Source of the DNA: an uncultured Bacteroidota bacterium
Lineage (GTDB): Bacteria; Bacteroidota; Bacteroidia; Bacteroidales; P3
Length of the DNA stretch: 64,000 nt
Assembly (NCBI GenBank): GCA_902774395.1
Contig: CACYIK010000011.1
Coordinates: 1 to 64,000, forward strand
Reading direction: 5' to 3'
The position numbers and the translations under genes are program-made. Below the pieces are notes generated by a model. That model ran no database searches. It was not told the origin of the DNA and saw only the letters and a list, made by a program, of their open reading frames with translations. This document shows positions 33,618 through 43,215 of the stretch, piece after piece. The first letter of the stretch is position 1. Each line of letters begins with the position of its first letter.

Positions 33618-36200
33618 ATGCAAGGCGACTTGTTTTCAGCGGTTGAGCCAGTGAAGGCTCCTAAGGAATATAAGCAGTATACCCCAGAGGAAATCATGAA
33701 GTCCTCGGTGGAATATTTTCATGGCGACGAGTTGGCCGCCAATGTGTGGATGAATAAGTATGCTTTGCGCGACGAGGATAAGATTTACGAGCTGAACCCC
33801 GACATGATGCACCACCGCCTCGCCGCAGAGTATGCCCGCATCGAGGAGAAGTACCAGAATCCCATGAGCGAGGAGGAGATCTACCAGTTGCTCAAGGACT
33901 TCAAGTACATCGTCCCGCAGGGCAGCCCCATGAGCGGTATCGGCAACAATTTCCAGGTGGTGAGTCTCTCCAACTGTTTCGTCATCGGAAACCAGGGCAA
34001 CAGCGACAGCTATGGCGGCATCATGAAGATTGACCAGGAGCAGGTGCAGCTGATGAAGCGTCGCGGTGGAGTGGGTCACGACCTGAGCCATATCCGTCCC
34101 GGCGGAAGTCCCGTGAAAAACAGCGCCTTGACCTCCACGGGTATCGTGCCCTTCATGGTGCGCTACTCGAACACCACCCGTGAGGTGGCGCAGGGGGGAC
34201 GTCGCGGCGCCTTGATGCTCAGTATCAGCATCAAGCATCCCGACTCGGAACAGTTCATCGACGCCAAGTTGGAGCAGGGCAAGATTACCGGCGCCAACGT
34301 CAGCGTGAAGATTACCGACGAGTTCATGGAGTGTGTGAAGAGCGGCAAGCCCTTCGTGCAGCAGTACCCCATCGACTCGCCCAACCCCACCTACACCAAG
34401 CAGATTGACGCCCGTGCCCTCTGGAACAAGATTATCGCCAATGCATGGAGCAGTGCCGAGCCCGGCGTGCTCTACTGGGACACCATCCTCCGCGAGAGCG
34501 TGCCCGACTGCTACGCCGACTTCGGCTATCGCACAGTGAGCACCAACCCCTGTGGCGAGATTCCCCTCTGCCCCTATGACAGCTGCCGTCTGCAGGCCAT
34601 CAACCTCTACAGCTATGTGGAGAACCCCTTCACCAAGGAGGCTTCGTTCAACTTCGACCTCTTTAGGGAGCATGTGATGAAGGGACAGCGCCTGATGGAC
34701 GACCTTATCGACCTGGAGCTGGAGAAGGTGGACCAGATACTGAAGAAGATCGAGAGTGACCCCGAGAGCGACGAAATCAAGCAGGTGGAGCACAACCTGT
34801 GGCTGAATATCAAGATGAAATGCCTCGAGGGTCGCCGCAGTGGTTTCGGCATCACCGCCGAGGGCGACATGCTGGCCGCCATGGGGCTGCAGTATGGCTC
34901 GGAGGAGGCCACGGCCTTCGCCGTCAAGGTGCAGCAGACGCTGTGCTGTGCCGCCTATGCCTCGAGTGTGCAGCTCGCCAAGGAGCGCGGATGCTTCCCC
35001 ATCTACGACGCCCGCCGCGAGGAGAAGAACCCCTTCATCAGCCGCATCCGCGAGGCTGAGCCCGAACTGTATGAGGAGATGGTGAAGCATGGCCGCCGCA
35101 ACATCGCGTTGCTGACCATCGCACCTACCGGCACGGTGAGCATCTGCACCCAGACTACCAGCGGCATCGAGCCCGTCTTCCTGGTGAGCTACAAGCGCCG
35201 CAAGAAGATTAACCGTCCGGAGAATGACAATCAGTCGAATGGACACAACATCATCAAGGACGAGAACGGCGACTATTTCGAGGAGTACAATGTGTTCCAT
35301 CCCAAGTTCCTCGACTGGGCCCGCATCAACGGCTACGATGTCGACGAGGTGATGCACATGAACGACGCCGACCTGCAGAAGGTCATCGAGAAGAGTCCCT
35401 ACTTCCACGCCACCAGTGCCGATATCGACTGGGTGTCCAAGGTGAAGATGCAGGGTGCCATCCAGAAGTGGGTGGACCACAGCATCTCCGTCACCGTGAA
35501 TATCCCCAAAGAGACCACCAAGGAGGTGGTGAGCAAGATTTATGAGACAGCGTGGGAGAGTGGCTGCAAGGGCTGCACCATCTATCGCGACGGCTCGCGT
35601 ACCGGCGTGCTCGTCAGCACCAGCGAGGGCAAGAAAGAAGAGAACCAAGGCTTCGGCGAGAACAAAGCCCCCAAGCGTCCCAAGAAGCTGGAGGCCGAGG
35701 TGGTGCGTTTCAAGAACGAGAAGGAGGACTGGATTGCTGTCGTCGGCATGTATGAGGGCCGCCCCTACGAGATCTTCACCGGCCGCGCCGAGAACTTCCT
35801 CCTCCCCAAGTGGGTAGAGAAAGGCTGGGTGATCCGCGTGAAGGAGAAAGACCAGGAGCATGCCCGCTACGACTTCCAGTTCACCGACCAGGACGGTTAC
35901 CATATCACCATGGAAGGCCTCTCGCGCATGTTCCGCAAGGAGTATTGGAACTATGCCAAGCTCATCTCGGGTATCCTGCGTCACGGCATGCCCATCCCCA
36001 ACGTGGTGGAACTCATCGGCAAGCTGACCTTCGACACCGACAGCATCACTACCTGGAGTAACGGTGTGGCCCGTGCCCTGAAACGCTACATCAAGGACGG
36101 TACCGAGACCGGAGAGACCTGTCCCGACTGCGGCAGCAAGCTCATCTACACTGGCGGCTGCAAGAGCTGTCCCCAGTGTGGCTGGAGCAAGTGCAGCTAA
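33618..36200 (+). CDS. nrdJ: adenosylcobalamin-dependent (class II) ribonucleoside-diphosphate reductase
   Basis: 860 residues from ATG at 33618. B12-dependent, oxygen-independent production of deoxynucleotides. Hallmarks: PMSGIGNNFQVVSLSNCFVIGN (redox Cys), GGVGHDLSHIRPGGSPV, VSTNPCGEIPLCPYDSCRLQAINLY (thiyl-radical Cys in NPCGE), LLTIAPTGTVSICTQTTSGIEPVF (substrate-phosphate loop), and a Cys-rich tail CPDCGSKLIYTGGCKSCPQCGWSKC that probably shuttles reducing equivalents. The open frame extends back to 33510 but that part overlaps a promoter-like TATTTTTG (33585-33592). No cobalamin riboswitch was noticed. A stand-alone TSCPD protein is encoded at 6380-6634. Confidence 0.95.
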   Translation: MQGDLFSAVEPVKAPKEYKQYTPEEIMKSSVEYFHGDELAANVWMNKYALRDEDKIYELNPDMMHHRLAAEYARIEEKYQNPMSEEEIYQLLKDFKYIVPQGSPMSGIGNNFQVVSLSNCFVIGNQGNSDSYGGIMKIDQEQVQLMKRRGGVGHDLSHIRPGGSPVKNSALTSTGIVPFMVRYSNTTREVAQGGRRGALMLSISIKHPDSEQFIDAKLEQGKITGANVSVKITDEFMECVKSGKPFVQQYPIDSPNPTYTKQIDARALWNKIIANAWSSAEPGVLYWDTILRESVPDCYADFGYRTVSTNPCGEIPLCPYDSCRLQAINLYSYVENPFTKEASFNFDLFREHVMKGQRLMDDLIDLELEKVDQILKKIESDPESDEIKQVEHNLWLNIKMKCLEGRRSGFGITAEGDMLAAMGLQYGSEEATAFAVKVQQTLCCAAYASSVQLAKERGCFPIYDARREEKNPFISRIREAEPELYEEMVKHGRRNIALLTIAPTGTVSICTQTTSGIEPVFLVSYKRRKKINRPENDNQSNGHNIIKDENGDYFEEYNVFHPKFLDWARINGYDVDEVMHMNDADLQKVIEKSPYFHATSADIDWVSKVKMQGAIQKWVDHSISVTVNIPKETTKEVVSKIYETAWESGCKGCTIYRDGSRTGVLVSTSEGKKEENQGFGENKAPKRPKKLEAEVVRFKNEKEDWIAVVGMYEGRPYEIFTGRAENFLLPKWVEKGWVIRVKEKDQEHARYDFQFTDQDGYHITMEGLSRMFRKEYWNYAKLISGILRHGMPIPNVVELIGKLTFDTDSITTWSNGVARALKRYIKDGTETGETCPDCGSKLIYTGGCKSCPQCGWSKCS

Positions 36201-36235
36201 GAATTTAAGAAATAAGTAAGCAAGCATATCAAGCC

Positions 36236-36269
36236 AGCGCCCACCATGATTTAGTGGCGGGCGCTTTTT
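36236..36269 (+). terminator. intrinsic terminator of nrdJ
   Basis: Stem AGCGCCCACCA with TGGCGGGCGCT (one mismatch), loop TGATTTAG, then five T. Confidence 0.85.
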
Positions 36270-36290
36270 AAACGAAAGTAAAGCAAGGAA

Positions 36291-38624
36291 ATGAGCGAAC
36301 TGCTAGACCAACTCAACGAACCCCAGCGCGAGGCGGCGGAATGCACCGTCGGCCCGGTGATGATTATCGCCGGTGCCGGCAGCGGCAAGACACGCACCCT
36401 CACCTACCGCATAGCACATCTCATGGAACTGGGTATAGATCCCTTCCATATTCTGGCGCTGACCTTCACCAACAAGGCCGCCAACGAGATGAAAGAACGT
36501 ATTATCAAGCTGGTGGGTGGCGAAGGACGCAACCTGTGGATGGGTACCTTCCACAGCATCTTCGCCCGCGTGCTGCGCGCCGAAGCCACCAAGCTAGGCT
36601 ATACCTCGAGCTTCACCATCTACGACACCGACGACTCCAAGGCCGCCATCAAGCAGATTGTCAAGCAGCTCAACCTCGACCCCAAGACCTATAAGCCCTC
36701 CACGGTCCTCAGCCGCATCTCCATGGCCAAGAGCAACCTCCTTGGCCCCAAGGACTACCAGGAGAACCCCGAAATCTACCAGACCGACATCGACAGCAAG
36801 CGGCCCGCCATCGGCACCATCTACCAGATGTACGACCAGCGCCTGCACAACTCGAACGCCATGGACTTCGACGACCTGCTGTTCAACATGAACATCTTGT
36901 TGCGTGACTTTCCCGACGTGCTGCTGAAGTACCAGCAACGCTTCCAGTATATCATGGTCGACGAGTACCAGGACACCAACTACGCACAGTACCTCATAGT
37001 GAAAAAACTGGCCGCCCGCAACCAGAACATCTGCGTGGTGGGCGACGACGCACAGAGCATCTACGCCTTCCGTGGTGCCAACATACAGAACATCTTCAAC
37101 TTCAAGCGCGACTACCCCGACATGAAGCTCTTCAAGCTCGAGCAGAACTACCGCTCGACGAAGAACATCGTCAATGCCGCCAACAGCATCATCAGCCGTA
37201 ACCGCGACCAGATACAGAAAGAACTGTGGAGCGACAACGGCGTGGGTAACCGCATACGTCTTATCCGTGCCGTCGACGAGAAGGACGAGGGCAACCGCGT
37301 GGCCGACGCCATACAGAACTACCGCCTCGGCGAAGATGCCGACTACCGTGACTTCGCCATCCTCTACCGCCAGAACTCCCTCTCGCGTGCCGTCGAGGAC
37401 TCGTTGCGACGGATGAATATCCCCTACCGCATCTACCAGGGGCTCTCCTTCTACGGCCGTCGCGAGGTGAAGGATGCGCTGGCCTACCTGCGCCTGGCGA
37501 TCAACCCACATGACGACGAAAGTCTGGTGAGGGTCATCAACTATCCCACCCGCGGCATCGGCCAGACCACCATGGACAAGATCCGTGTGGCGGCAGCCGA
37601 CAACGACGTGAGCATTTGGACGGTGCTGGAGAATATCCGTGACTTCAACCTGCCCATCCAGAGTGGCGCCGTGCAGAAGATTACCGAGTTCGTCTACATG
37701 ATGAAGCGCTTCGAAGCCGAGGTGCCCATCAAGGACGCCTTCACGCTGGCCAAAGAGATTATCCTCGCCAGTGGCATTGTCAAGGCCCTCCGCGAGGAGG
37801 ACGACCCTGAGAGCGCAGAGCGCATCGACAACATCGACGAGCTCCTCAACGGTGTGCAGGAGTTCTGCGAAGCAGAAGACAACGAGACAGCAAGTCTTCA
37901 AGACATCGAGTCTGAGGATGCTTCTCGAAGTCTCGAAGTCTCGGAGTCTCGAAGTCTAAAAACACTCGACGAGTTCCTCCAGCAGGTGCTTCTCTACACC
38001 TCCGAGGACAAGGACAAAGACAAGGATGCCGACAAGGTGTCGCTGATGACCATCCACGCCGCCAAGGGTCTGGAGTTCCCCTATGTCTTCGTGGTGGGTA
38101 TGGAAGAGCAGATATTCCCGTCGTTCCTCGCCATGAGCCGTCCCGAACTCGAGGAGGAGCGCCGTCTTTTCTATGTCGCCGTCACACGTGCCGAAAAGCA
38201 GGTGACGCTCTCCTATGCTCAGACGCGCTTCAACAACGGCCAGCGCATGGGCGGCGAGGTGAGCCGCTTCGTCGAGGAGATAGACCCGCAGTATATCGAG
38301 ATCCCTGCCAAGCGGCGCAGCACACCCGAGCCAGGCACACTCCCGCGTGCTTTCTTCAACGCCGGCAAACCTGCCCAGAATACTCAGAATATTCGGAGTA
38401 CTCAGACTATTCAGAAACCTCGCACAGCGCCCATCCCCAACAACCCCGCCGCCATCAACGCCATCATGCCTGGTATGAAGGTGAGCCACGAGAAGTTCGG
38501 CATCGGCATGGTGCAGAATGTCGAAGGCGCTGGCGACTCGCGCAAGGCTGTGGTCTTCTTCGAAGGGGTAGGACAGAAGCAGCTGATGCTTAAGTTCGCC
38601 AAATTAACGATAATTGAAAATTAG
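36291..38624 (+). CDS. pcrA: UvrD/PcrA-type 3'-5' DNA helicase
   Basis: 777 residues. Superfamily 1 helicase: LNEPQREAAECTVGPVMIIAGAGSGKTRTLTYRIAHL (Q motif and Walker A), LTFTNKAANEMKERI, IMVDEYQDTNYAQY (Walker B), VVGDDAQSIYAFRGA, LEQNYRSTKNIV, SLMTIHAAKGLEFPYVFVVGMEE and FYVAVTRAEKQVTLSYA. Unwinds DNA in repair and removes replication/transcription blocks. Two non-conserved inserts come from repeat tracts: SRSLEVSESRSLKTLDEF (37892-37960, TCTCGAAG octamers) in domain 2B/2A and QNTQNIRSTQTIQKP (38375-38417) in the C-terminal linker before the Tudor-like end (KVSHEKFGIGMVQNVEG). Confidence 0.94.
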   Translation: MSELLDQLNEPQREAAECTVGPVMIIAGAGSGKTRTLTYRIAHLMELGIDPFHILALTFTNKAANEMKERIIKLVGGEGRNLWMGTFHSIFARVLRAEATKLGYTSSFTIYDTDDSKAAIKQIVKQLNLDPKTYKPSTVLSRISMAKSNLLGPKDYQENPEIYQTDIDSKRPAIGTIYQMYDQRLHNSNAMDFDDLLFNMNILLRDFPDVLLKYQQRFQYIMVDEYQDTNYAQYLIVKKLAARNQNICVVGDDAQSIYAFRGANIQNIFNFKRDYPDMKLFKLEQNYRSTKNIVNAANSIISRNRDQIQKELWSDNGVGNRIRLIRAVDEKDEGNRVADAIQNYRLGEDADYRDFAILYRQNSLSRAVEDSLRRMNIPYRIYQGLSFYGRREVKDALAYLRLAINPHDDESLVRVINYPTRGIGQTTMDKIRVAAADNDVSIWTVLENIRDFNLPIQSGAVQKITEFVYMMKRFEAEVPIKDAFTLAKEIILASGIVKALREEDDPESAERIDNIDELLNGVQEFCEAEDNETASLQDIESEDASRSLEVSESRSLKTLDEFLQQVLLYTSEDKDKDKDADKVSLMTIHAAKGLEFPYVFVVGMEEQIFPSFLAMSRPELEEERRLFYVAVTRAEKQVTLSYAQTRFNNGQRMGGEVSRFVEEIDPQYIEIPAKRRSTPEPGTLPRAFFNAGKPAQNTQNIRSTQTIQKPRTAPIPNNPAAINAIMPGMKVSHEKFGIGMVQNVEGAGDSRKAVVFFEGVGQKQLMLKFAKLTIIEN

Positions 38625-40458
38625 AAAAGGAGTGAAAAGGAGTGAAAAAGGAGTGAAAGGGAGTGAAAGGACAATAGCGTCGTTTTGTACATTTGTCCTC
38701 TCATTCCTTCTTTTTCTTCTTTTCTCTTTCACCACCTCCGCCCAATTTGTGGCTTTCTCCCACCCCGGAGGCTTTTATGTTGACACTTTCTGTCTCTCGA
38801 TGACGCTCGACCTCGTTCCGCAAGGAACGGGGCCTTATCAGATATACTATACCTTGAATGGCAGCGAGCCTACGGAGTGTGACAGGCTTTACCGTGCTCC
38901 GATTCCATTGTCAGAAGCCTGCTATTCGTCATCAGACCTTTATCGTGTGCCGACCGTACCTGCCGACCGCTGGTTTGTTCCCGACAGCGTAGAGCATATC
39001 ATCGTGGTGCGTGCTGCCGCCTTCGACAGCACTGGCGAACGATGCTCGCCGGTGACCACACAGTCCTATCTCATCGACAGCCTCTTGGACCGTCGCATCA
39101 GCCTGCCCGTGGTGTCGCTCTGCGCCGACTCCCTCAGCCTCTTCGACTTCGATACAGGCCTTTTTGTGCCGGGATGGTATCACAATCCGCACTATGCCTA
39201 TAACACTGGCAACTATTTCCAGAAGGGACGCCACTGGGAGCGCCAGGCCGCCTTTGCCTACTATGAGCCCGAGGGAGGTTCGTTGGAGCAGGACTGTGGC
39301 CTCCGTGTTCACGGAAACAGTCAGCGTGTGCTGGCGCAGAAGGGTATGTCGCTCTACGCCCGCAGCGAATACGGTGACAGCCGCTTCCGCTACCCATTCT
39401 TCACCCATTCACCATTCACCATTCACCATTCATCATTAGACAGCTACCGCCGTCTGGTGTTGCGGCCATGGTCTGCCTCGTGGAGCAGTGTGGGCATCGA
39501 GGACTGGCTCTGCCAACGCCTCGCCGAGCCTCTGCGCTGTGACCACCTGGCTACACGCCCCGTGGTGCTGTTCGTCAATGGCGAATACTGGGGTATCTAC
39601 TTCCTTGAGGAGAAAGCCGACGAACACTATGTCGAGGAACACCACGGCGTGCGCGACGAAGAGGTCGACCTGCTGGCCTACTGGGGCAACGAAGTGGAGA
39701 ACGGTTCGCGCCGTCGCTGGAACGACTTCGTGGCCTGGCTGGAGAATGCCGACACCCGCCGGCAGGAGGACTACGACAGGCTGGCGGCACAGGTCGACAT
39801 CGACGCTGTCATGGACTACATGCTGATGCAGGTGCTCATCCTCAATGACGACTGGCCCGTGAGTAACGTGCGCTTCTGGTCCTCCGACAGCACGAAGTGG
39901 CGCTGGATATTCTATGATGCCGACGGCGCCCTGGCGTCGTTCCCAGACAATGCTGTCATCCTCGACTACATGACTTACCGAAACCAAAAGACTACTACCC
40001 ACACCTCGCCACAGGCCACATTGCTCTTCCGCCGTCTCTACAACAACCGCCAGTTCCTTGAGGGCTCTTTTCATCGGTTGCGCGAGTTGGTGTCCACCCA
40101 CTTCGCCTACCGCAACACAGCACCGCTGCTGCACGACATCGTGCGGCAGGTGGAGAACGAGGTGCCCTACCAGATACGGCGCTTCGACAGTCCGTCGTCG
40201 ATGGTGCGATGGAGGATGGCCCTTTCTGTCATCGACGATTTCCTGCGTACCGAGCCCGAGGCCATGGTGAATGAGTATGCGCTCTATTTTGGACTGGCAA
40301 AGCCCGCGAGCCTTCCCACTTTCGCGGTCTATGACCGCTATGGCCGTCAGCTGCTGCCGCCCGGGAGTAGCGAGGAACAGCTCCAAGGGCTTCCTCAGGG
40401 GATGTTCTTCTTGCGCTACGCCGACGGCACCATAGTCAAACAATCAAATAATCAATAA
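38614..40458 (+). CDS. CotH kinase family protein, secreted
   Basis: About 614 residues if TTG at 38614 is used; GTG at 38632 or 38653 gives a more usual signal peptide. The start region is itself a GGAGTGA repeat tract supplying basic residues, followed by the hydrophobic core FCTFVLSFLLFLLFSFTTSAQ. Mature protein: chitobiase-like beta domain (PYQIYYTLNGSEPT), then the CotH kinase-like domain (VHGNSQRVLAQKGMSLYAR, GIEDWLCQRLAEPL, NGEYWGIYFLEEKADEHYV, WRWIFYDADGALA). CotH proteins are atypical kinases on spore coats and cell surfaces; here it is probably exported. Further tracts: THSPFTIHHSSL (39403-39437) and the C-terminal KQSNNQ (40437-40458). Overlaps pcrA by 11 bp. Confidence 0.85.
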   Translation: MKIRKGVKRSEKGVKGSERTIASFCTFVLSFLLFLLFSFTTSAQFVAFSHPGGFYVDTFCLSMTLDLVPQGTGPYQIYYTLNGSEPTECDRLYRAPIPLSEACYSSSDLYRVPTVPADRWFVPDSVEHIIVVRAAAFDSTGERCSPVTTQSYLIDSLLDRRISLPVVSLCADSLSLFDFDTGLFVPGWYHNPHYAYNTGNYFQKGRHWERQAAFAYYEPEGGSLEQDCGLRVHGNSQRVLAQKGMSLYARSEYGDSRFRYPFFTHSPFTIHHSSLDSYRRLVLRPWSASWSSVGIEDWLCQRLAEPLRCDHLATRPVVLFVNGEYWGIYFLEEKADEHYVEEHHGVRDEEVDLLAYWGNEVENGSRRRWNDFVAWLENADTRRQEDYDRLAAQVDIDAVMDYMLMQVLILNDDWPVSNVRFWSSDSTKWRWIFYDADGALASFPDNAVILDYMTYRNQKTTTHTSPQATLLFRRLYNNRQFLEGSFHRLRELVSTHFAYRNTAPLLHDIVRQVENEVPYQIRRFDSPSSMVRWRMALSVIDDFLRTEPEAMVNEYALYFGLAKPASLPTFAVYDRYGRQLLPPGSSEEQLQGLPQGMFFLRYADGTIVKQSNNQ

Positions 40459-40462
40459 AGCT

Positions 40463-40924
40463 ATGAGACTAGTGATTCAACGTGTATTGTCGGCTTCGGT
40501 GGATATCGCCGGCGTCCGCAAAAGCGAGATAGGGGAGGGGTTGATGATATTGATGGGTGTCTGCGACGAGGACACTGACGAGGATATCGACTACCTGTGC
40601 CACAAGGTCATTAACATGCGCATCTTCGATGACAAGGAGGGTGTGATGAACCTGCCCATCACCGACGTCGAGGGCAGCGGCATCTTAGTGGTGAGCCAGT
40701 TCACCCTGATGGCTTCCACCAAGAAAGGCAACCGCCCCAGCTATATACACGCCTCGCGGCCCGACTTCGCCATCCCCATGTATGAGAAATTCATCGCCAA
40801 GCTGCAGGAGCTGTTCGGCAAAGAGATCAAGACCGGTGAGTTTGGTGCCGACATGCAGGTGTCGCTTGTCAACGACGGACCCGTCACTATCATCATGGAC
40901 TCCCATCAGCGGGAGAAATTCTAG
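40463..40924 (+). CDS. dtd: D-aminoacyl-tRNA deacylase
   Basis: 153 residues. Hydrolyses D-amino acids from mischarged tRNA. Conserved active-site motifs SQFTLMASTKKGNRPSY and NDGPVTIIMD, N-terminus MRLVIQRVLSASVDI as in the family. Complete. Starts 4 bases after the CotH gene stop; convergent with prmC, overlapping by 4 bp. Confidence 0.95.
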   Translation: MRLVIQRVLSASVDIAGVRKSEIGEGLMILMGVCDEDTDEDIDYLCHKVINMRIFDDKEGVMNLPITDVEGSGILVVSQFTLMASTKKGNRPSYIHASRPDFAIPMYEKFIAKLQELFGKEIKTGEFGADMQVSLVNDGPVTIIMDSHQREKF

Positions 40925-41796
40925 CGCGTGGCGCTTATCCAACGTGCTTTCCCGCGGAAGTCGGTGTACACCTTTGGAAGGAATCCGTAGAATTTTAGCA
41001 ATGCACTGGTCTCTTCTGCCAGCGCTTCGTTTATCTCCACCACCAACAGACCGTCCTCCGTCAGATGCTCTTTGGCAATATTGGCTATTGCCTTGTAGAA
41101 CCGCAGCGGGTCGTCGTCAGGCACAAAGAGGGCCAGCGCAGGGTCGTAGTCAAGGACGTTGCGCTGCATCTGTGCCCGCTCTTTCTCCATGACGTATGGC
41201 GGATTGCTGACGATAAGCCCATAAGACCCACTCAACCCATCAACCCCATTAAGCACATCGGTTTGCATGAAGCGTATGTCTGCGCCGTTGTTTTTCGCGT
41301 TCTCCAGCGCTATCTCCAGTGCAGCAGGAGAGATGTCCACGGCTGTCACCTCGGCCGTCGGAAAGGCCTTTTTAAGCGCAATGGGGATGCATCCGCTACC
41401 TGTACACAGGTCGAGGCAATGATGAATGTTGATTGATGAGAGATGAGTGATGACCCAATTGACAATTTCTTCGGTCTCGGGACGAGGGATAAGTACGTCT
41501 GGACTCACCTTGATGTGGCAGCCGCAGAAGTCACTGTAACCTATGATATGCTGTATCGGACGGTGCTGTTTAAGGTCTTCCAGTGCCCAGTGGAACCGTA
41601 GCAGGTCGCTCTGGTCGATGGTTTGTTCCTTCGAGGTCAGCAGCCGCACCTTGTCCCATCCGAGGAATGCTTCGAAGAGCATGTCGAGGAACACGCCCAC
41701 CTCGCCGCTGCCGTACATGCTGTCCAGCTCCTCATGGAAGAGGCTGACGATATCTCTTACCCTATTGGAACGGAAACGAAGATTACGAGTATTCAT
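40921..41796 (-). CDS. prmC: peptide chain release factor N5-glutamine methyltransferase
   Basis: 291 residues. Methylates the GGQ glutamine of release factors RF1/RF2. Signature NPPYV (VSNPPYVMEKE), SAM site HCLDLCTGSGCIPIALKKAFP, PDVLIPRPETEEIV and VDISPAALEIALENAKNNG. The short segment SSINIHH just before the SAM loop derives from a GATGAGT repeat tract (41420-41453). Complete. Confidence 0.93.
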   Translation of the reverse strand: MNTRNLRFRSNRVRDIVSLFHEELDSMYGSGEVGVFLDMLFEAFLGWDKVRLLTSKEQTIDQSDLLRFHWALEDLKQHRPIQHIIGYSDFCGCHIKVSPDVLIPRPETEEIVNWVITHLSSINIHHCLDLCTGSGCIPIALKKAFPTAEVTAVDISPAALEIALENAKNNGADIRFMQTDVLNGVDGLSGSYGLIVSNPPYVMEKERAQMQRNVLDYDPALALFVPDDDPLRFYKAIANIAKEHLTEDGLLVVEINEALAEETSALLKFYGFLPKVYTDFRGKARWISATR

Positions 41797-41827
41797 TGGA
41801 TTTATGGATTACGCCGCAGGCGGGAGA

Positions 41828-42502
41828 TTACTTCCGGCCGAAATCCGCCGGTATCTCGCCCCAGTTGTCGGTGTCCCACTTGCGTATCTCGGTGGTGTAG
41901 CTGTTGGTGCGCAGCCAGTTCTCGGCGCGGTGGATATAGTCCCACAGCTCGGCGGTCGAGGCGTCCTCCACCAGCTTGCTCTTGCACACCTTCTGCCGCA
42001 CCCACGAGATGGCGTTGACGCTGTCGCTATAGATAATCTGGTTGAGGTTGTGTTTCTTCAGATAGGAGAGCCCGTGCACTATGGCGAGGAACTCACCGAT
42101 ATTGTTGGTTCCCTTGGCGGCCTTATAGTGGAAGATGCGCGTGCGTGTGGGGATGTAGATGCCCTGGTACTCCATCACGCCGGGGTTGCCGCTGCAGGCA
42201 GCGTCCACGGCCAGAGCGTCGAGCACCGGCGCATTTTCTGTGCCGGGCTTTATGGTGGTCATACCGTTTTCGTCGATTTGGAGAATCGGAGTATTCTGAT
42301 TACTCGGAGTGTTCTGAATATTCCGAACCACCACGCTGCTATAGGGCAAGCGGATGGCTGCCTCGGCCTCGGCCATGCTGTCGAAGCCCTTGTATTGAGC
42401 TCCTTTCACACCTGCCACCTGCTCCTTGCATTCGTCCCAGTCGGTGTAGATGCCGGGCTTCTTACCTTGCCACACAACGTAGTATTTCTGTTTCTTAGCC
42501 AT
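41828..42502 (-). CDS. rnhA: ribonuclease HI with N-terminal viroplasmin (RNase H1 hybrid-binding) domain
   Basis: 224 residues. N-terminal 45 residues (KKQKYYVVWQGKKPGIYTDWDECKEQVAGVKGAQYKGFDSMAEAEAAI) bind RNA/DNA hybrids; C-terminal catalytic domain has ALAVDAACSGNPGVMEYQG, NIGEFLAIVHGL and IYSDSVNAISWV with the Asp/Glu residues of the two-metal site. Degrades RNA in hybrids. The linker SNQNTPILQ region is encoded by the GGAGTATTCTG tract (42280-42328). Divergent from a radical SAM gene; TATCTTTG at 42523-42516 is its probable -7 box. Confidence 0.92.
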   Translation of the reverse strand: MAKKQKYYVVWQGKKPGIYTDWDECKEQVAGVKGAQYKGFDSMAEAEAAIRLPYSSVVVRNIQNTPSNQNTPILQIDENGMTTIKPGTENAPVLDALAVDAACSGNPGVMEYQGIYIPTRTRIFHYKAAKGTNNIGEFLAIVHGLSYLKKHNLNQIIYSDSVNAISWVRQKVCKSKLVEDASTAELWDYIHRAENWLRTNSYTTEIRKWDTDNWGEIPADFGRK

Positions 42503-42553
42503 AGATTTCAGCGTGCAAAGATACGAAAGTTTTTCTATTTGGAGAAATATTAG

Positions 42554-42561
42554 TATCTTTG
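42554..42561 (+). promoter_or_regulatory. -7 box of the radical SAM gene, near-leaderless
   Basis: TATCTTTG ends only 10 bases before the ATG at 42571, implying a 5' leader of only a few bases. Divergent from the RNase H promoter, with the two boxes about 30 bp apart. Confidence 0.55.
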
Positions 42562-42570
42562 CACTCCGAA

Positions 42571-43203
42571 ATGGAAGCAGTACCGTTCATAGGCATCGAC
42601 CGGCATAGACTGGGTGTCGACGGCGTGGGAGTGACCACGCTGGCGGCCTTCCACGGCTGTCCGCTGCGGTGCAAATACTGCCTCAACCACCGCTGCCTCG
42701 AGACCCCCGAGGACTTGCCAAGATACACTCCACAGCAGCTCTACGACCGCGTGGCCATCGACAACCTCTACTTCATCGCCACGGGTGGCGGCGTCTGCTT
42801 CGGCGGCGGCGAGCCGCTGCTGCGGGTCGACTTCATCACGGAGTTCAAACAGTTGTGCGGCAAAAGTTGGAACCTCACGGCCGAAACGTCGCTGCAGGTG
42901 CCGCACGATGCTGTCAAGAAGGCTGCCACTGTAGTCGGCGATTTTATTGTCGACATAAAAGAAAGCGCCCCCGACATCTACCGTGCCTACACAGGCGGTG
43001 ACGCCGAACTGTCGTGGAGTAACCTCGAACTCCTGCTCTCCCTCGTTGGCCCGGAGCATGTCACCGTCCGCGTACCCCTCATCCCCGACTACAACACCGA
43101 GGCCGATACCGACCGCACCGCCCAGCGCCTCACCGCCATGGGCATCACCCGCCTCGACCGCTTCACCTACCGCTCGCTCGACCGCGACTCGTGGGGGAAA
43201 TAG
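42571..43203 (+). CDS. radical SAM protein of the PFL-activase/NrdG-like group
   Basis: 210 residues. Iron-sulphur cluster motif CPLRCKYC (C-x3-C-x2-C) near residue 30 in TTLAAFHGCPLRCKYCLN, followed by GGGVCFGGGEPLL (SAM-binding GGE-like motif) and VGDFIVDIKES. The architecture resembles activating enzymes of glycyl-radical proteins, but no glycyl-radical partner is nearby. The C-terminus FTYRSLDRDSWGK is nearly the same as the C-terminus of the YifB/ComM protein (ITYRSLDRDSWGR), a coincidence worth noting. Confidence 0.82.
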   Translation: MEAVPFIGIDRHRLGVDGVGVTTLAAFHGCPLRCKYCLNHRCLETPEDLPRYTPQQLYDRVAIDNLYFIATGGGVCFGGGEPLLRVDFITEFKQLCGKSWNLTAETSLQVPHDAVKKAATVVGDFIVDIKESAPDIYRAYTGGDAELSWSNLELLLSLVGPEHVTVRVPLIPDYNTEADTDRTAQRLTAMGITRLDRFTYRSLDRDSWGK

Positions 43204-43215
43204 AACAAAAATGAT

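Noticed and set aside
33636..36227. 863-codon open frame on the minus strand opposite nrdJ
   Set aside because: Shadow frame produced by codon bias; nrdJ on the plus strand has all catalytic motifs.
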